A DNA stretch of 64,000 nucleotides, taken from assembly GCA_021229015.1 (NCBI GenBank), contig CM037784.1, positions 67,611,013 to 67,675,012 of the forward strand. The letters run 5' to 3'. Under the pieces are notes generated by a model. The model was not told the origin of the DNA. It ran no database searches and saw only the letters and a program-made list of their open reading frames with translations. This document shows, piece by piece, positions 20,953-34,025 of this stretch; position 1 is the first letter of the stretch; every line of letters starts with the position of its first letter. The position numbers and the translations under genes are program-made. The stretch comes from Solen grandis (lineage: Eukaryota > Mollusca > Bivalvia > Adapedonta > Solenidae).

Positions 20953-22646
20953 GGAAGAACATGTTTAATGATATATTAAAATAGCTTTTTAATGACAAAT
21001 GAAGAAAAAATCGTCAAAAAACTGGAGTTGAAAAAGGAAACAAATTTCTTTCCCCTTCATACAGATATTGGGAGATGCCTTCCATCTTGTTATAATTTGG
21101 GGGAGGTATTTTTTTTTTTATTTTGACCCGTTTTGGTCTTATTAATTAAATTACAAATAAACCTGAAATAAATGTTTTATAGATTTGTTACCGTATACTT
21201 ATACGATTTTCCATTTTAGCAAAAAATAGTACTTTCAAAGGAATGGAAAGTTTCTTATTTGGTTGAGTATATTATTTGTGCTTCGCAAACTTCTGGTAGT
21301 ATAAAAATAGTAACTCGGAACAGGGACTCCATATACAGAAATGTGAAACGAGGCTATCACGTCAGATATGTATGCCTCGCTTTGACTACGGAGACATTCA
21401 CGTGACTGCATTCGTGCGTTTGAACTCAGTTTTAGAAAACAAAATATTTGATTAATATAAAATTTAAGATGATAATGTGTCCCTCCTCTGAATAAACTTT
21501 GTAAGCCATTGAATGAATCATAAGTCATGGAAATCTCTCATAGATACTTAAAATAACCCGTAAGCGAATTTTGCCTAAATTCATTGGTATACAGACGCTT
21601 GAAGTTTTGTAAATCTTATGACATGAAATGCTCAAGTTTTTCATGGATGTTATATTTTGTTATTTATTCAGACAAATGTTAGTGAATCTCATACTAGGTT
21701 AATTGTTACTTTACTCGTATTTTGTTATTTTATAATTTTATATACACAATGTACACCAATAAAAATGTTTGCTTTTTCTGAAAGTTTTTTAATGACATTT
21801 CGTGCCGAATCAATGCATATAGTTCACTGTCAGGCTTTAAATAAGAATAGATGGGTCGTGGGATGTGTCCACCATCTCGAAATTGTGGGCCTACTCGTGT
21901 TCTTGTGATTCAAATTACATGAGTGACAGAGTGAGAATCCCAGCGTGAGGAAACCTGTAGGTTGCCTTGTTCCCGGTCGTACTCAAGATTATGTAGAAAT
22001 TGGGGAAGGAACTCGAGACAATCTTGTAGAACGCCATTGCCACTCTCTTACACACAGGCTTACTTTACATTCACTTCTGTGGTTGGCTCAGAAAGTAGTT
22101 TTAAATTTTGCGCAATCTATAAATAGAGACTGTGACGTCATTTAGACCGGCTGAATATGTAAACATTTATATCTGCGGATTGTTCCCATCTGCGTTATAA
22201 GGCAGGAAAATAGTTCCCATAATAATTAAAATTATTATTTTCTATACGTTTTATGAAGATTAAAAAAATATTTTTTTAATGTATACTTAAGATCTTTAAA
22301 TATACCCCACTGGGCGTTAAATAATTGTTTTCCGTTTTGACAACACTCTTGTAATTGAGCCCATTGCAGAGATGCTTTAGTGAGAAATGCTTACCGTACC
22401 TGTAATAGACTATTTCAGCAGAGGATCGACAATACCATGTTTTTTTTTCGCTGATTTAAACTGACTTATCAGCGACTGGGGAAAATCTCAAACGTATGTT
22501 CCCATTGAACAATGTGTGAAACTGTACACGAGCATGTAAACTGGGTGATCGGGAAGTGCCCGTTGATTTGCGTAGGTTTACATCTCATTTCGGAATGAAA
22601 TGGTCTACTGATTGAAATGTTTTAGCAACAACGGTTACCTAAAAAC
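20953..22646. other. Intergenic DNA, nothing recognised
   Basis: No exon, RNA gene or repeat border could be supported. Open frames at 21235-21528 and 21657-21908 have no recognisable domain or splice context. Confidence 0.45.
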
Positions 22647-22954
22647 GGGTCTCTATGTGATTATAGCGTCCGCCCCTGAATCTGGAGGTCGCGGGTTAGA
22701 TCCCCGACCGCGACATACCAAGGCCGTATAAAATGACACTGGTATACCTTGCTTGCTTGGCGCACAGCATACAAGAGTACTTCTAGGCCTGACTGGCCGG
22801 GTGTCAGGATAATATGACTGGGTGTGGTATCATGCCACTTGCGTCTACGTACGGCGTGATAATGCATTGTGACAGCACTATTTCTGTCTCAAGTAGATAT
22901 CGTCTCTAAATGACTGAAATATTGTCGGTAGGACGTTAAACCCAACAAACAACC
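22647..22954 (+). repeat. SINE family 1
   Basis: Head ATAGCGTCCGCCCCTGAATC with B box GGGTTAGATCCCCG, body CTTGCTTGGCGCACAGCATA and GTGTCAGGATAATATGACTG, tail AAATGACTGAAATATTGTCG and GACGTTAAACCCAACAAAC. The first part of the head is degraded. Confidence 0.8.
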
Positions 22955-23151
22955 AAAAAACTACAGTTAATGGTCTAAATTTATTTATTTGAACGTCGAT
23001 TTGGATTCAATTTTTACGACTTATATTAATGCCTCTCTACGGTTTCTGGGTTGGACCAGTACTTTGTGCCTGGGATGGTCATGGGGGGTTCAACGGGGTT
23101 CGAAACCACAACCCTCGGCCCTCGTATCCGCAGTCGGGTACATTACCCCCC

Positions 23152-23152
23152 C

Positions 23153-23183
<31 letters not shown>

Positions 23184-23194
23184 ACACACACACA
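23152..23194. repeat. (CA)n microsatellite
   Basis: About 21 CA units with one CT interruption. Two threonine/histidine-rich open frames over it are artefacts of the repeat. Confidence 0.9.
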
Positions 23195-23485
23195 AATCAA
23201 CGACAGTCCTACTAAATAAATGAATTTCGTGTGATTAATCTTTGTTAATTACATCATTAGGGAAATCAACGAGAATAATTTCATATCGCTAGCATGACAG
23301 AGTAGTAAGTTTGTAATTGACATACCATCGCTTTACATGAGTGGGGGTTATATATGAATCACGTACGCCACGTCCTGTACATACCGGTACATTGCTAGTA
23401 GGCAAGATGGGATGCGGGGGTATACATCACTTTTAGTTGTTAGTTTAGAACTTTAACTTTCCAGTGGTATCATATGTTACCAATG

Positions 23486-23512
23486 ACACACACACACACA
23501 CACAAACACACA
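23486..23512. repeat. (CA)n microsatellite, short
   Basis: About 13 CA units with one AA interruption, in otherwise featureless intergenic sequence. Confidence 0.85.
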
Positions 23513-24070
23513 TATTGTAAAAAAACACAATTTATTTCCTGTAAATAAAGAAATCATGAAGAAATATGTATGGAACGAAATGCTTTATTTTCATTTTCTT
23601 TTTAACAACCTTTACTGCTAATTAAAATGCTGTTGCAAATTAGTACTCTTCAGACGGGATATCTAAAACTTAAATCGGTAAAATCTGGTAGAAGAAAAGT
23701 AGAAGAGAACACAACCTGTCCGCCACCATCTGTTCCCAGGACCATCATTGAAATTCCAGAAATGTACTTGCTTTAAAAAGTTCGCTTGCTAACCGAAAAT
23801 AAAATCGCCATTTTGAAGGGTCGATTTAAGATTTGGTCCAAAAATCCTCATCATAACGTGGGGCACCGCTGCTTTTCAAATGATCGATAACTAGCAAATG
23901 TAGCAAAATAATAATAATAAGAAAAAATAAATAAAAAATAAATAATAATAATAACTAGAACCGCAAAGCGGCATCTTGGTTTTCGCTTTTAACTTGACTA
24001 GTAAGAGTACTGGTTTCAACTGCAGACATAATTGATTGATATTAACTTTATTCGAATATTTTTGTTAATT

Positions 24071-25320
24071 GATCAAATGAAGTCCGATCTTCAAAAACTA
24101 AACATCATTAGAACGATCTCTTCACGAACTAAAACGTTTGTTCATATACTTTCTATAAAATATTTCTAGATTTGAAGCTATTTTGTGTCGATAAAAATAA
24201 TCGGTATTATGACCTTGACCTTTGCATATTTTCATCGTTATTTACTATGAGTTTATTTGTATTAATTAAATGCATAAACAGTGAAAAAATGATGAAGATT
24301 GAACAAAAATAAAGTCAGGAGCTGCAAAAAAGAAGCAACATATGGATTTACAATTGTTTGATAAAAGGATCAAACTTTCGATTGTAGTAATTTGATCAAA
24401 TGAAGTCCGATCTTCAAAAACTAAACATCATTAGAACGATCTCTTCACGAACTAAAACTTTTGTTCATATACCTTCTTTAAAATATTTTTAGATTTGAAG
24501 CTATTTTGTGCCGAAAAAAATTACAATAATCGGTATTATGACCTTGACCTTTGCATATTTTCATTGTTATTTACTATGAGTTTGTTTGTATTATTCAAAT
24601 GCATAAACAGTGAAAAAATGATGAAGATTGAACAAAAACTAAAGTCAGGAGCTGCAAAAAGGAGGAAACATACGGATTTACAATTGTTTGATAAAAGGAT
24701 CAAACTTTGGACTGTGGTAATTTGATCAAATGAAGTCCGATCTTCAAAACCTAAACACCAATGGAAAGATCCCTTCACACACTAAAACTTTTGTTCATAT
24801 ACTTTCTATAAAATATTTTTAGGTTTGGAGCTATTTTATGCCGATAAAAATAATAATAATTGATATATGACCTTGACCTTTGCATATTATGCTTGTTTTT
24901 TTTTATATGATCTTATTTGTTTGATAAAAATGCATAAACAGTGAAATAATGATAAAGATTGAACAAAAAATAAAGTCAGGAGCAGCAAAAAAGAGGAAAC
25001 ATATGGATATACAATTGTTTGATAAGAGGATCAAATTTTGGACTGTGGTCATTTGATCAAATGAAGTCCGATCTTCAAAAACTAAACATTAATGGAAAGA
25101 TCTCCTCACAAACTAAAACTTTTGTTCATATACTTTCTATAAAATATTTTTAGATTTGGAGCTATTTTATGCCGATATAAATAATAATAATTGGTATATG
25201 ACCTTGACCTTTGCATATTATGGGTGATTTTTTTCTATGATTTTATTTGTTTTCTCAAAATGCATTAACAGTGAAAAAATGATGAAGATTGAACAAAAAA
25301 TAAAGTCAGGAGCTGCAAAT
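24071..25320. repeat. Four-copy tandem repeat, about 325-331 bp unit
   Basis: The word GATCAAATGAAGTCCGATCT recurs at 24071, 24394, 24724 and 25055, giving periods of 323, 330 and 331 bp. Each unit also has ATGACCTTGACCTTTGCATA, GCATAAACAGTGAAA, GATGAAGATTGAACAAAAA and AAAGTCAGGAGCTGCAAA. The last unit breaks off near 25320. It is not coding: the short open frames in each unit are in step only because of the repetition. The array ends about 500 bp before an assembly gap. Confidence 0.9.
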
Positions 25321-25818
25321 AACCTTAAAAGTCATGCTTTTAAAATGTTGATTTTTCGAAAATATTGGTTATGTTTGACCTCGTACTGTGGACAAACCAT
25401 GCATTTCTCAAAATCGCCACAGCATATATTTTGTGCGTATATGTCTTGCGAATCATATGCAACAAACAAAATTCTTCTATCTCATCTCTGAAGAAAATGG
25501 GCACGTCTTTGGTAGACCTACCCTTATTTCACAGTTTTTGCGAGATTCGAACTTTCAACCTCCTGTAGCACGAAAGTTTTTATACGCAAATTTTTGAAAC
25601 CTTTATTGGGCTATTTACAAGGAACATTATGCAAAAAACCGCATTTGAATCGGACCTCAAATAATTGAGATATTGTTTATTAAACATGTTCATATAAAAC
25701 GCCCCCTGGCGGGAAAATCAAAACAAAAATGAAAATTATCTCGACGTTAGGATCATCTTCAAGTACGTGGTTATTACTGATAAAAGTTTCATAGATGTGG
25801 CTTTTCTCACGTCGGAGC

Positions 25819-25918
25819 NNNNNNNNNNNNNNNNNNNNNNNNNNNNNNNNNNNNNNNNNNNNNNNNNNNNNNNNNNNNNNNNNNNNNNNNNNNNNNNNNN
25901 NNNNNNNNNNNNNNNNNN
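25819..25918. other. Assembly gap of 100 N
   Basis: Exactly 100 N, the usual placeholder for a join of unknown size. Distances across it, and the adjacency of the DNAJC3 region and the Death-domain gene array, depend on scaffolding. Confidence 0.99.
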
Positions 25919-26232
25919 AGGAATAATGAGCTTAAAATACTCCCGGTCTTCCTAACCTTTCGATAATTCGAACAATTTATTTTCCGCTTCGGTCCTCGGA
26001 AATCGCGAGTTTATTGTCCTTTTTTATCGAGTATAGTTGTCTCTTATAAAGCCATCTCAGTGATCACTTCACGATTTGATATAGACTATCGTACTCTCTC
26101 ATGTGAGTGACCTGGAATCGAAAACCGTGCGCACTGCTGATAAACTATGTGCAGCCAATCGACAAGTGACCCAAAATTGTTAATGAAACAGGTGATTAAA
26201 TAATTATGACAAAAAATTAGGAACAAATCTAC

Positions 26233-26348
26233 CTTAAGCGTGTTTTCCCGGTATGGTGCAGTCTCAGATAAGTGTCAGGTGGTGGCTTGATTGTCCGTAA
26301 CTTTTCCGCCTCCTGTGACAAGAGAAACAACGCCTGGATGTCCGGCAT
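26233..26348 (-). CDS. Probable 5' exon of a third ZU5-UPA-Death family gene
   Basis: On the minus strand an ATG with A at -3 opens 38 codons beginning MPDIQALFLLSQEAEKL and then meets the donor AAG|GTAGAT in phase 2. A degraded but clearly related sequence lies at 50715-50830, just upstream of copy A. Similarity continues about 250 bp before the ATG, as expected for a duplicated promoter. I infer this is the first exon of a gene running left into the 25819-25918 gap, with its remaining exons absent from the window. It has no known domain and looks like a helical N-terminus. A 3' exon of copy A is a less likely alternative. Confidence 0.45.
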
Positions 26349-27700
26349 CTTTCCTCTTTCTCTAATACTGTAACATAGGTGCACTGGTATATGTATTTTA
26401 ATTCTTCACCGCCCGCATATCCGAGCCCACTTACGGATTGTCAAGTTATTGGCTCTGAAGGGTAACTAGTAATCAATAACTGAACCGAATGATAGGTTAA
26501 CTTCCGGTCTTGTATTTTAATCAGCCATTCAGGTGGGGTGTTTTGATTGGTTGTGTATCATGTGTATACGGCTTCGATATAAACACCACATTGGAATATT
26601 ATCATATAAAAGGACGATGCCGATCTTAAGTCCGAATTAAAGTAGGGTATGCAAATATGATATCTTACATTCAATTATCATATAGATATAACCAATATTG
26701 CATAATAAAAACAATATATAAATCAATTTTAATTCATTTTACAACTGATTTACTGCACATTATAACTCTATATTCAAAAGCTGTCAATAGACGGTCAACA
26801 TTTGACCTAAAACAACACACCTGATTGATTTAAGCATATAATCTTCACATTGAAACATCAATATTATCCGCCTATGCGTTACCCTGTTTCTTTGGCAGGT
26901 GTTTCATCTCTTGTTTAATTTTCTACCTTACAACACGGACACGTTTATATTTTAGCAGTTTAAAAACTTTCAGTACGATAGATTATATTCTTATAGAATG
27001 GCATAAATTGGCATAATGTTCATAGAATCTATATAAGTAATGGTCCTATTGAATCTGGACCATCCCTCGAAGGTTGGTTGCAATCACTTCCTTTGTGTTA
27101 TCTCATTTAAATCGGATAGCATGTTCGTTCAAACACTCTACGCCGTTTCCGATTTCACGAAGAATTTAGTATTGCAGTATACTAACTGTAGATTTCCAAA
27201 TTAGTATAGAAGATCGTTTCAAATGGAGCATAGCTTTCTATCGTTTAAAGATGAATGATCAATGTAAACTAAGTGTGCCACTCGATCGCTTACAATCTGA
27301 ATACCTTACATTTTAGGATTGGTTATGGAAGAATTTCAATGAATTTGGAAAGAAAAGACATGATAATACTTACTTTTCAATTTAGAGACTTCCTTTTCTT
27401 AATCAAAAGGCGGTTTTTAAATTCCATTAACGCAAATGAATTTTGATCGAGAGAACATATGCTTTACTCTTTTAAATCTTGACAATAAGAACTATTATAA
27501 CATACATATATGTGTTTTATAAATTGGCTATTAAGTTTGAGAATTAATGATTTAAGACAATAAAAAACATGTTATCTTTTATCGCAGTTAAGACATATCT
27601 GATGGTCCTGCGTATTTAAACTTGTTAAGTGTGAGATTTTGTCTAGAACATGTTATATCCTTATTCGATATTCAATATTGATTTTAAAACCCGTCTCAAT
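26349..27700. other. Clean intergenic DNA, possible duplicated promoter at left
   Basis: The first 250 bases resemble about 50830-51010 (GGTGGGGTGTTTTGATTGG against GGGGGAGGTATTGATTAGAT; CTTCGATATAAACACC against CTTCGATAAAAACATC). A CCAAT box (ATTGG at 26546-26550 on this strand) is present. The rest shows nothing recognisable. Confidence 0.4.
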
Positions 27701-30700
27701 CAAAATCACCAAATTATGGACCTAGGTAAAGTTTCGGATAGGGTTTTATTTACCGTTTAACAAATGCAAAAAAATTTGAGCTAAGAATTTCTTTTATTGC
27801 CAAATCAACCCCCTCCCTTTTAAATTTACTTAATACAATCCCGTTTTGGCTTTTTAATCATTATGGCACTGCAATATAGCCCTTTAACATGGCCAAAATG
27901 TAGAAAGGGGGGGGTCTACGGTCCGTGACTTTTTTTATAAGATATTCAAAAGTTCCGTTTTGGGATCAGAAGAAACCCCCAAAATGACCAATCATGAGGG
28001 AAAGTTTCCTTTTTTCCAATCAAATAATATTTCGAAACAAACCCTCACATTTCGGGCCTTCCGAAAAATTTACCTTTGTTTAAAAGGGGTATTTAATTGG
28101 GTGCGAAATCGTTAAATTTTGGGCATTCGCTTTTGACCGGGATGGTACCAGGGGGAAAATTTTTTTACTGTTTACAATTTAAACTTTTTCATGATAGACT
28201 GTCTTCCTTTTTTCTAAAACCCGGTTTCTATTCAGTTTCCCAAACCAGTTTTCAATTTTTCCGAGAAAAAATTACTATGATGTGTTTTTTCGTGACCAAA
28301 CCCTGAATGTTTTGAAATCCCTTTACATCTGCAAAGAACATTAACACTTAAATTAAAAAGTAAACCTTCGGCCCCCTTAATTTTTTTCTGTTTTGTAGAC
28401 TAAAACGTGACATTTATTTCAATAATGTTAATATCTTCGGGCTTTGTTGCAGTAGTTTATTGTGTTTTTTCTCGAGATGATACTGGGGGAAAAGACTCCT
28501 TCTCGCTCATCGAATATATGGGTTATTTCCCTTAACTTCGTGTTTTTTTTAAACCCCTTTCCCCTCAAAAGGGGACACCTTTAAAAGACCATCAACAGAA
28601 AAAAACCAGATCACCCTCATAACTCGCGGGCTAAACGGGTTTTATGGTTCCTGCTCCTCATTCGGGAAAATAAATTTTTTTAAAAAATTTTTGGAAAGGT
28701 TTAATTTGTTTTTCTGCAATCGGGCTTTAGGGGGTCCTATTAAATGCGCCCAAAATGAGTCTATATGGGAAAAAGGGGTTAAAAAATTTTTATAAGTATT
28801 TGAAAGGGCAATAATGTATTTTTACAATGCTTGTTTAACCCTTTATGTACATATATAAGGGAAATACCGGACATTTCACGTCCAAGTTTTTCATATTTTT
28901 CATTTCCATGTCCTTTTTCGTGATCCCCCCCTTTCGCGATAATAAAAACAATTTTAAAGAATTTTCCTGTTTTCCTGAATGTTTGGTTTTACTGTAACTT
29001 TCAAATGAACCACGTTTTGGGGACAAAATCCCGTTTCGCGCGCTATATCCATTTAAAAATTTGAAAAATACACAATCGGGGAAAAATGGAACTTAAAAAA
29101 CAAACCAATTGACGGTTTCATTTTTTGACAATTTTTTTTGGATATACATTTCATTACTTTCTATTTTCTTTTTCAATTTTTTAGATTAAAAGACAACGGA
29201 TTTAAAAGTACCCTTTACCCGGAGATAATAACATCGGGGGCGATACGAAGCATTTAACAGAGCTCCATCATTTTATTTCTTAGGTTTATTTTAAATTATT
29301 GAAGTTTAAAAGCCATGATTTCCCTAAAAAGACTAAGGGGCAAATATTTATAAATGATGGGAATTTTTTCCCCTACCCATGAATCCCTTTTTTTTTGTTT
29401 TTTAAGTAAAATCCCAAATTTTAAATTTGTTTTAAAATTTGAACTTTTGTGTTTTATTAAATTAAAACCCTTTTCACATTTTATTTCCATCAGTTACAAA
29501 GATAACACAAACCCAAAGTAATAATACGTCCCACCAGGTTTATGAAGTAAAACCTACCAAAAAGGGAATTTTCGGGGTTTAAAATCCTGCACACGGGGCC
29601 CTTTTAACCCAAAGGGGTTGATATGGGTAAATATGTATAAAATTGGGCCCAAAGGGTTTTTAACTCATTATTTAATTCTAGAATTTTTAATACAATTTCA
29701 ATACTTTTTTAAAAAAAACAATAATAACCAAAAGGGGAAAAAGAAATATTTCACAAATAAACAAAACCTCAGGGTAAACACAGTTCCCCTTTTCACAGGG
29801 TTTTTGTTTCATATTTATCTTTTATAGTGATTTTTTTTAATTTATGAAACATAATGTTTCCCTCACCGATTTTAAAAAAGATTTCCCAAAAATTTATATA
29901 GTCCCGGGGGGTTTTGTTTCCCCGTAACATTTACTAAACCGCCCCGGAAAGCCCATAACGTTTAATCGACCATTTTGAATGTAGGGCGTCAGAAAAGGTT
30001 CTCATCGTTTAAAACACCGTCGACCGCATATTGGGCCATCTCCCTTACGTTTAAAAACAATATGTTGCTCACACGTTCCCCCCTTTTTCCACCCATGGGT
30101 TTTCCAAGTATAATTAAAGTGTTTTTAAAAAGATTTATTTTTCTTAAAATTCCCCGGGGTAAAACCCGGGAGTACTCGGGTTTTAGGCAAGCAAAGATTT
30201 TTAATTATAAATTTGAATTTTAAAAGAGATTTGCAATTTTGAATTGATGAATTATTAGGGGTTAATATACCGATATGATAAAAATATCTTTAAAATTTTT
30301 CTATTTTACATAACTATGGGTTTTCTTTGTTAATTACTACTCACTGTTTTTATATTTTACTTATTTATTTTCTTATTTGGGAGGTTTATATCTTTGTAAA
30401 GAGGTTTGAATAAACTAAATTTAAAATTTCAAATAATCTTTTAATAATAGGGTGAAAAGGGGGAGCGCATGCTGTAAACCCCGCCTGGTCCGATTTTCCC
30501 TTTTAATTTTATTTATAATGAATATTTGCTAAAAGGGGTTGCTAAAAAAACTACACAAGGTAAATGATACAAACATAGATTGTGACTAGGAAAATTTTAT
30601 TATGAACCAAATTCCTACCTCCTCTCATTTAAATTATTTCCCTTTTTTATTCCAGGGGGAGCATTAGCTTTTTCTAGTGGGGAAAGGGTTGATTTTGGGG

Positions 30701-31560
30701 AAATGTACTCCTTAAAATTCCTTTTAAAGGGAAAACACTTTTTTTTTTTATCTGACACTTTTGGGGTTTTTCGCAGGGAATATTCCCCCAGACGGGGCAC
30801 GAACGCCCCTTTTTTTTGGGAAAAATTGCATTGACTCGACCACGAATTTTTTCGATCAATCATTTAACTTATTAAATTTTATCTAATATTTTATCTCCTG
30901 CATCATTATTATCCCATTTTTTTTTTATCATTTAATTGTATTTAAAACAATCAAAAACAAATAACAAAACATAACAGTTTAGAGAGAGGTATTGGATACT
31001 ATCCATCCAAAATTTTTAAAGATTATCATGACTTTTTCACAAATTTAAAATGGCAACGATGTGCTAAATTTTAAAAAAATTTTATTTTTTTAAAAACATT
31101 TCTAAACATAAAATAAAACACATTTGTGTCAAATTTGACATCCCCTCCTTACATTTACAAAAAAATCATAAATAGTGAAAATTTGGGTTTTCCGGCTTTT
31201 TCAATTAATTTTAAAAATTATTTGTTCTCGAAAATTTTTGGGGGCCCTAAATTACAAATCATAAATTTTTCCTAAACTTTGTTGAAAAATAATAAAATTA
31301 AAGACGTTTTTTAAAACAAGTTTTTTAAACAAATGGGATCACATAAAATCAATCACTGCCCCCAAAAATCCGAAATAGACTTTTTTAAATTCGATTTTTT
31401 GTTTTACGAACTGTTTTAAAAGAACGTAGTTAAAAAAATAACGACATATTGGGGGTCGCACTTATTCCGCAAAGCATTCCACGTTAATTCATCACCGTTT
31501 TCATTGCATACAATAATATAAAAACAAAAAGAAGGAATGAGAGAAGAATGAAAAAATACT
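27700..31560. other. Low-quality consensus block 1
   Basis: From about 27.7 kb the text changes character, with runs of 4-8 identical bases at most positions and words such as AAAAGGGG, CCCCTTTT and GGGGAAAA. A type A repeat inside it (28550-28783) matches the clean copy at 4603-4844 only through many changes towards neighbouring bases. I read this as poorly polished assembly. No gene can be called. Open frames of 60-82 codons here are chance. Confidence 0.6.
28550..28783. mobile_element. MITE-like element, type A, noisy copy
   Basis: Same order of words as 4603-4844: AAACCCCTTTCCCCTCA, AAAACCAGATCACCCTCATA, AACTCGCGGGCTAAACGGG, CAAAATGAGTCTATATGGGA, AAAAAGGGGTTAAA. The palindrome is blurred. 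Confidence 0.55.
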
Positions 31561-31886
31561 TTAAATGTTTACAGCATTAACAACATTATTATCACGTTAA
31601 AAATTTCTATTGACAAGTTTTTCTTTAATATACATTGAATGACAACTGCACACACTTATGTTCCGATGAAGGGCCAAAATGGTATTTTCATGTTCTTTTA
31701 AGTCATAACAAACACATTCAAAGTATCACACATGTTCTATATCGTTACTACTATAAGTCAAACAATTCTTCTGTTTTTAACGCATCCTCCAGTTTACATT
31801 CCAATTTAGATGAACCCACATTCTTAATCTACAAAACAAAATCATAAATGCCAAAATAAAATATAGCTGAAAATACTTCTGAATTT

Positions 31887-33242
31887 CCTTGTAAAACTAT
31901 ATACATGTACTACTATTTGTCAAGGATGTACTTGTAAAACTATATACATGTACTACTATTTGTCAAGATGTACTTGTAAAACTATATACATGTACTATTA
32001 TTTGCCAAAAATGTACTTGTAAAACTATATACATGTACTACTATTTGTCAAGGATGTACTTGTAAAACTATATACATTACTACTATTTGTCAAGGATGTA
32101 CTTGTAAAACTATATACATGTACTACTATTTGTCAAAGGATGTACTTGTAAAACTATATACATGTACTACTATTTGTCAAGGATGTACTTGTAAACTATA
32201 TACATGTACTACTATTTGTCAAGGATGTACTTGTAAAATATATTACATGTACTACTATTTGTCAAGATGATGTACTTGTAAAACTATATACATGTACTAC
32301 TAATTTGTCAAAGATGTACTTGTAAAACTATATACATGTACTACTTATTTGTCAAGATGTATTGTAAAACTATATACATGTACTATTATTTGTCAAAGAT
32401 GTATTGTAAAACTATATACATGTACTACTATTTGTCAAAGATGTACTTGTAAAACTATATACATGTACTACTATTTGCCAAGGATGTACTTGTAAAACTA
32501 TATACATGTACTACTATTTGCAAGGATTTTTACTTGTAAAACTATAATACATGTACTATATTTGTCAAAGATGTACTTGTAAAATATATACATGTACTAC
32601 ATTTGTCAAAGATGTACTTGTAAAACTATATACATGTTTATACTTTTGTCAAGATGTACTTGTAAAACTATATACATGTACTACTATTTGTCAAGGATGT
32701 ACTTGTAAAACTATATAACATGTACTACTATTTGTCAAGGATGTACTTGAAAACTATATAAAATGTACTACTATTTGTCAAAGATGTACTTGTAAAACTA
32801 TATACATGTACTACTATTTGTCAAAGATGTACTTGTAAAACTATATACATGTACTACTATTTGTCAAGATGTACTTGTAAAACTATATACATGTACTACT
32901 ATTTGTCAAAGATGTACTTGTAAACTATATACATGTTACTACTATTTGTCAAAGATGTACTTGTAAAACTAAAATACATGTACTACTATTTGTCAAAGAT
33001 GTACTTGTAAAACTATATACATGTATACTATTTGTCAAGGATATTGAAAATACATATTGTATATTTCAGAGTATAAAACTATATACATTACTACTATTTG
33101 TCAAAGATGTACTTGTAAAACTATATTACATGTACTACTAATTGTCCAAGATGTACTTGTAAAACTATATTCGTGTACTACTATTTGTCAAGGATGTACT
33201 TGTAAAACTATATAATTGTACTATATTTGTCAAGGATGTACG
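31887..33242. repeat. Minisatellite, 43-bp unit, about 31 copies
   Basis: The unit contains GATGTACTTGTAAAACTATA, TACATGTACTACTATTTGTC and AAG. Most variation is loss or gain of single bases in short runs, so copies are 41-45 bp. Each unit contains the palindrome TACATGTA. One unit near 33040-33080 is disrupted. It lies between the last recognised exon of copy A and the 26.3 kb exon, so it is intergenic or in a 3' intron. Confidence 0.95.
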
Positions 33243-33814
33243 TCATTCTTATTAAATATAGAAAACAGAAATCGTAGATTTCAAGTACATTTCATAACAC
33301 ATTGATATTTTGATATGTGTTACACATTTGCCATCTTTATAAAATAATTATTACAGTTGCATATACACAAATTAAAATATATGACAAGTGTATTAGATTG
33401 AAGATGTATGTGTTAGTTATATGTCGAAAATCTTATTCAACGAACAGTTTTTTTTTTATTACAAAAGATCACAAAAAACTAATTGATTGCAGACGTAGGC
33501 AAAGCACTCTTATCTAAAAAAAAGATTCAATGTTAATTGCGAAAAAACATGCCAAAAATCAGGAAAAAGAAATAATGCATCTGCTTTAGTGACCATTGAA
33601 AATTCATTTCATGTACATTAATTCCTTTTCTTTGGCTTGAATTATGCAATAAATATTTAAGTTAAATGTATTGCTATCAAAACACAAAGTGCTGTTAAGT
33701 TATACATTGATGTTTTTTAACATCAAAAATTTACGTTGAAAGGTTGTTAAGTACAATATTAAAAGTAAGTATAACTAAAGATTTGAGAAAGACTTGATTG
33801 TGTACTGTACGAAG

Positions 33815-34025
33815 CAATGTCTAGAAATCATCATCGCCAACAAATGCTTTTTTTTTTATTTGCAGGACACTTTTAAGAAAGTTAAGCGCATTAGCACCCT
33901 CGTTGATGGCGGTATGCGACTCTCTCCATTCTTGTAGAAGAAAGAAGTTTGGATCCTTTTTGCTATGGGAACCTATTTTGACGCATTCCTCTATCTGGGT
34001 TGATGTCAAACCAGTTTTCTCCGAC
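33815..34025 (-). CDS. Copy A exon: second Death-domain segment
   Basis: On the minus strand it reads KTGLTSTQIEECVKIGSH, then NFFLLQEWRESH, then GANALNFLKSVLQ, and stops at about 33821. The amphipathic pattern QIEE, LLxEWR and LxFLKxVL matches Death-domain helices 3 to 6. It is probably the C-terminus. The acceptor is uncertain (AG at about 34019 lacks a good pyrimidine tract). A related noisy block in copy B lies at 54888-55040. Confidence 0.5.

Noticed and set aside
31887..33242. Centromeric or telomeric array
   Set aside because: The unit is 43 bp, the array is only 1.4 kb, and genes flank it closely. It is an ordinary minisatellite.
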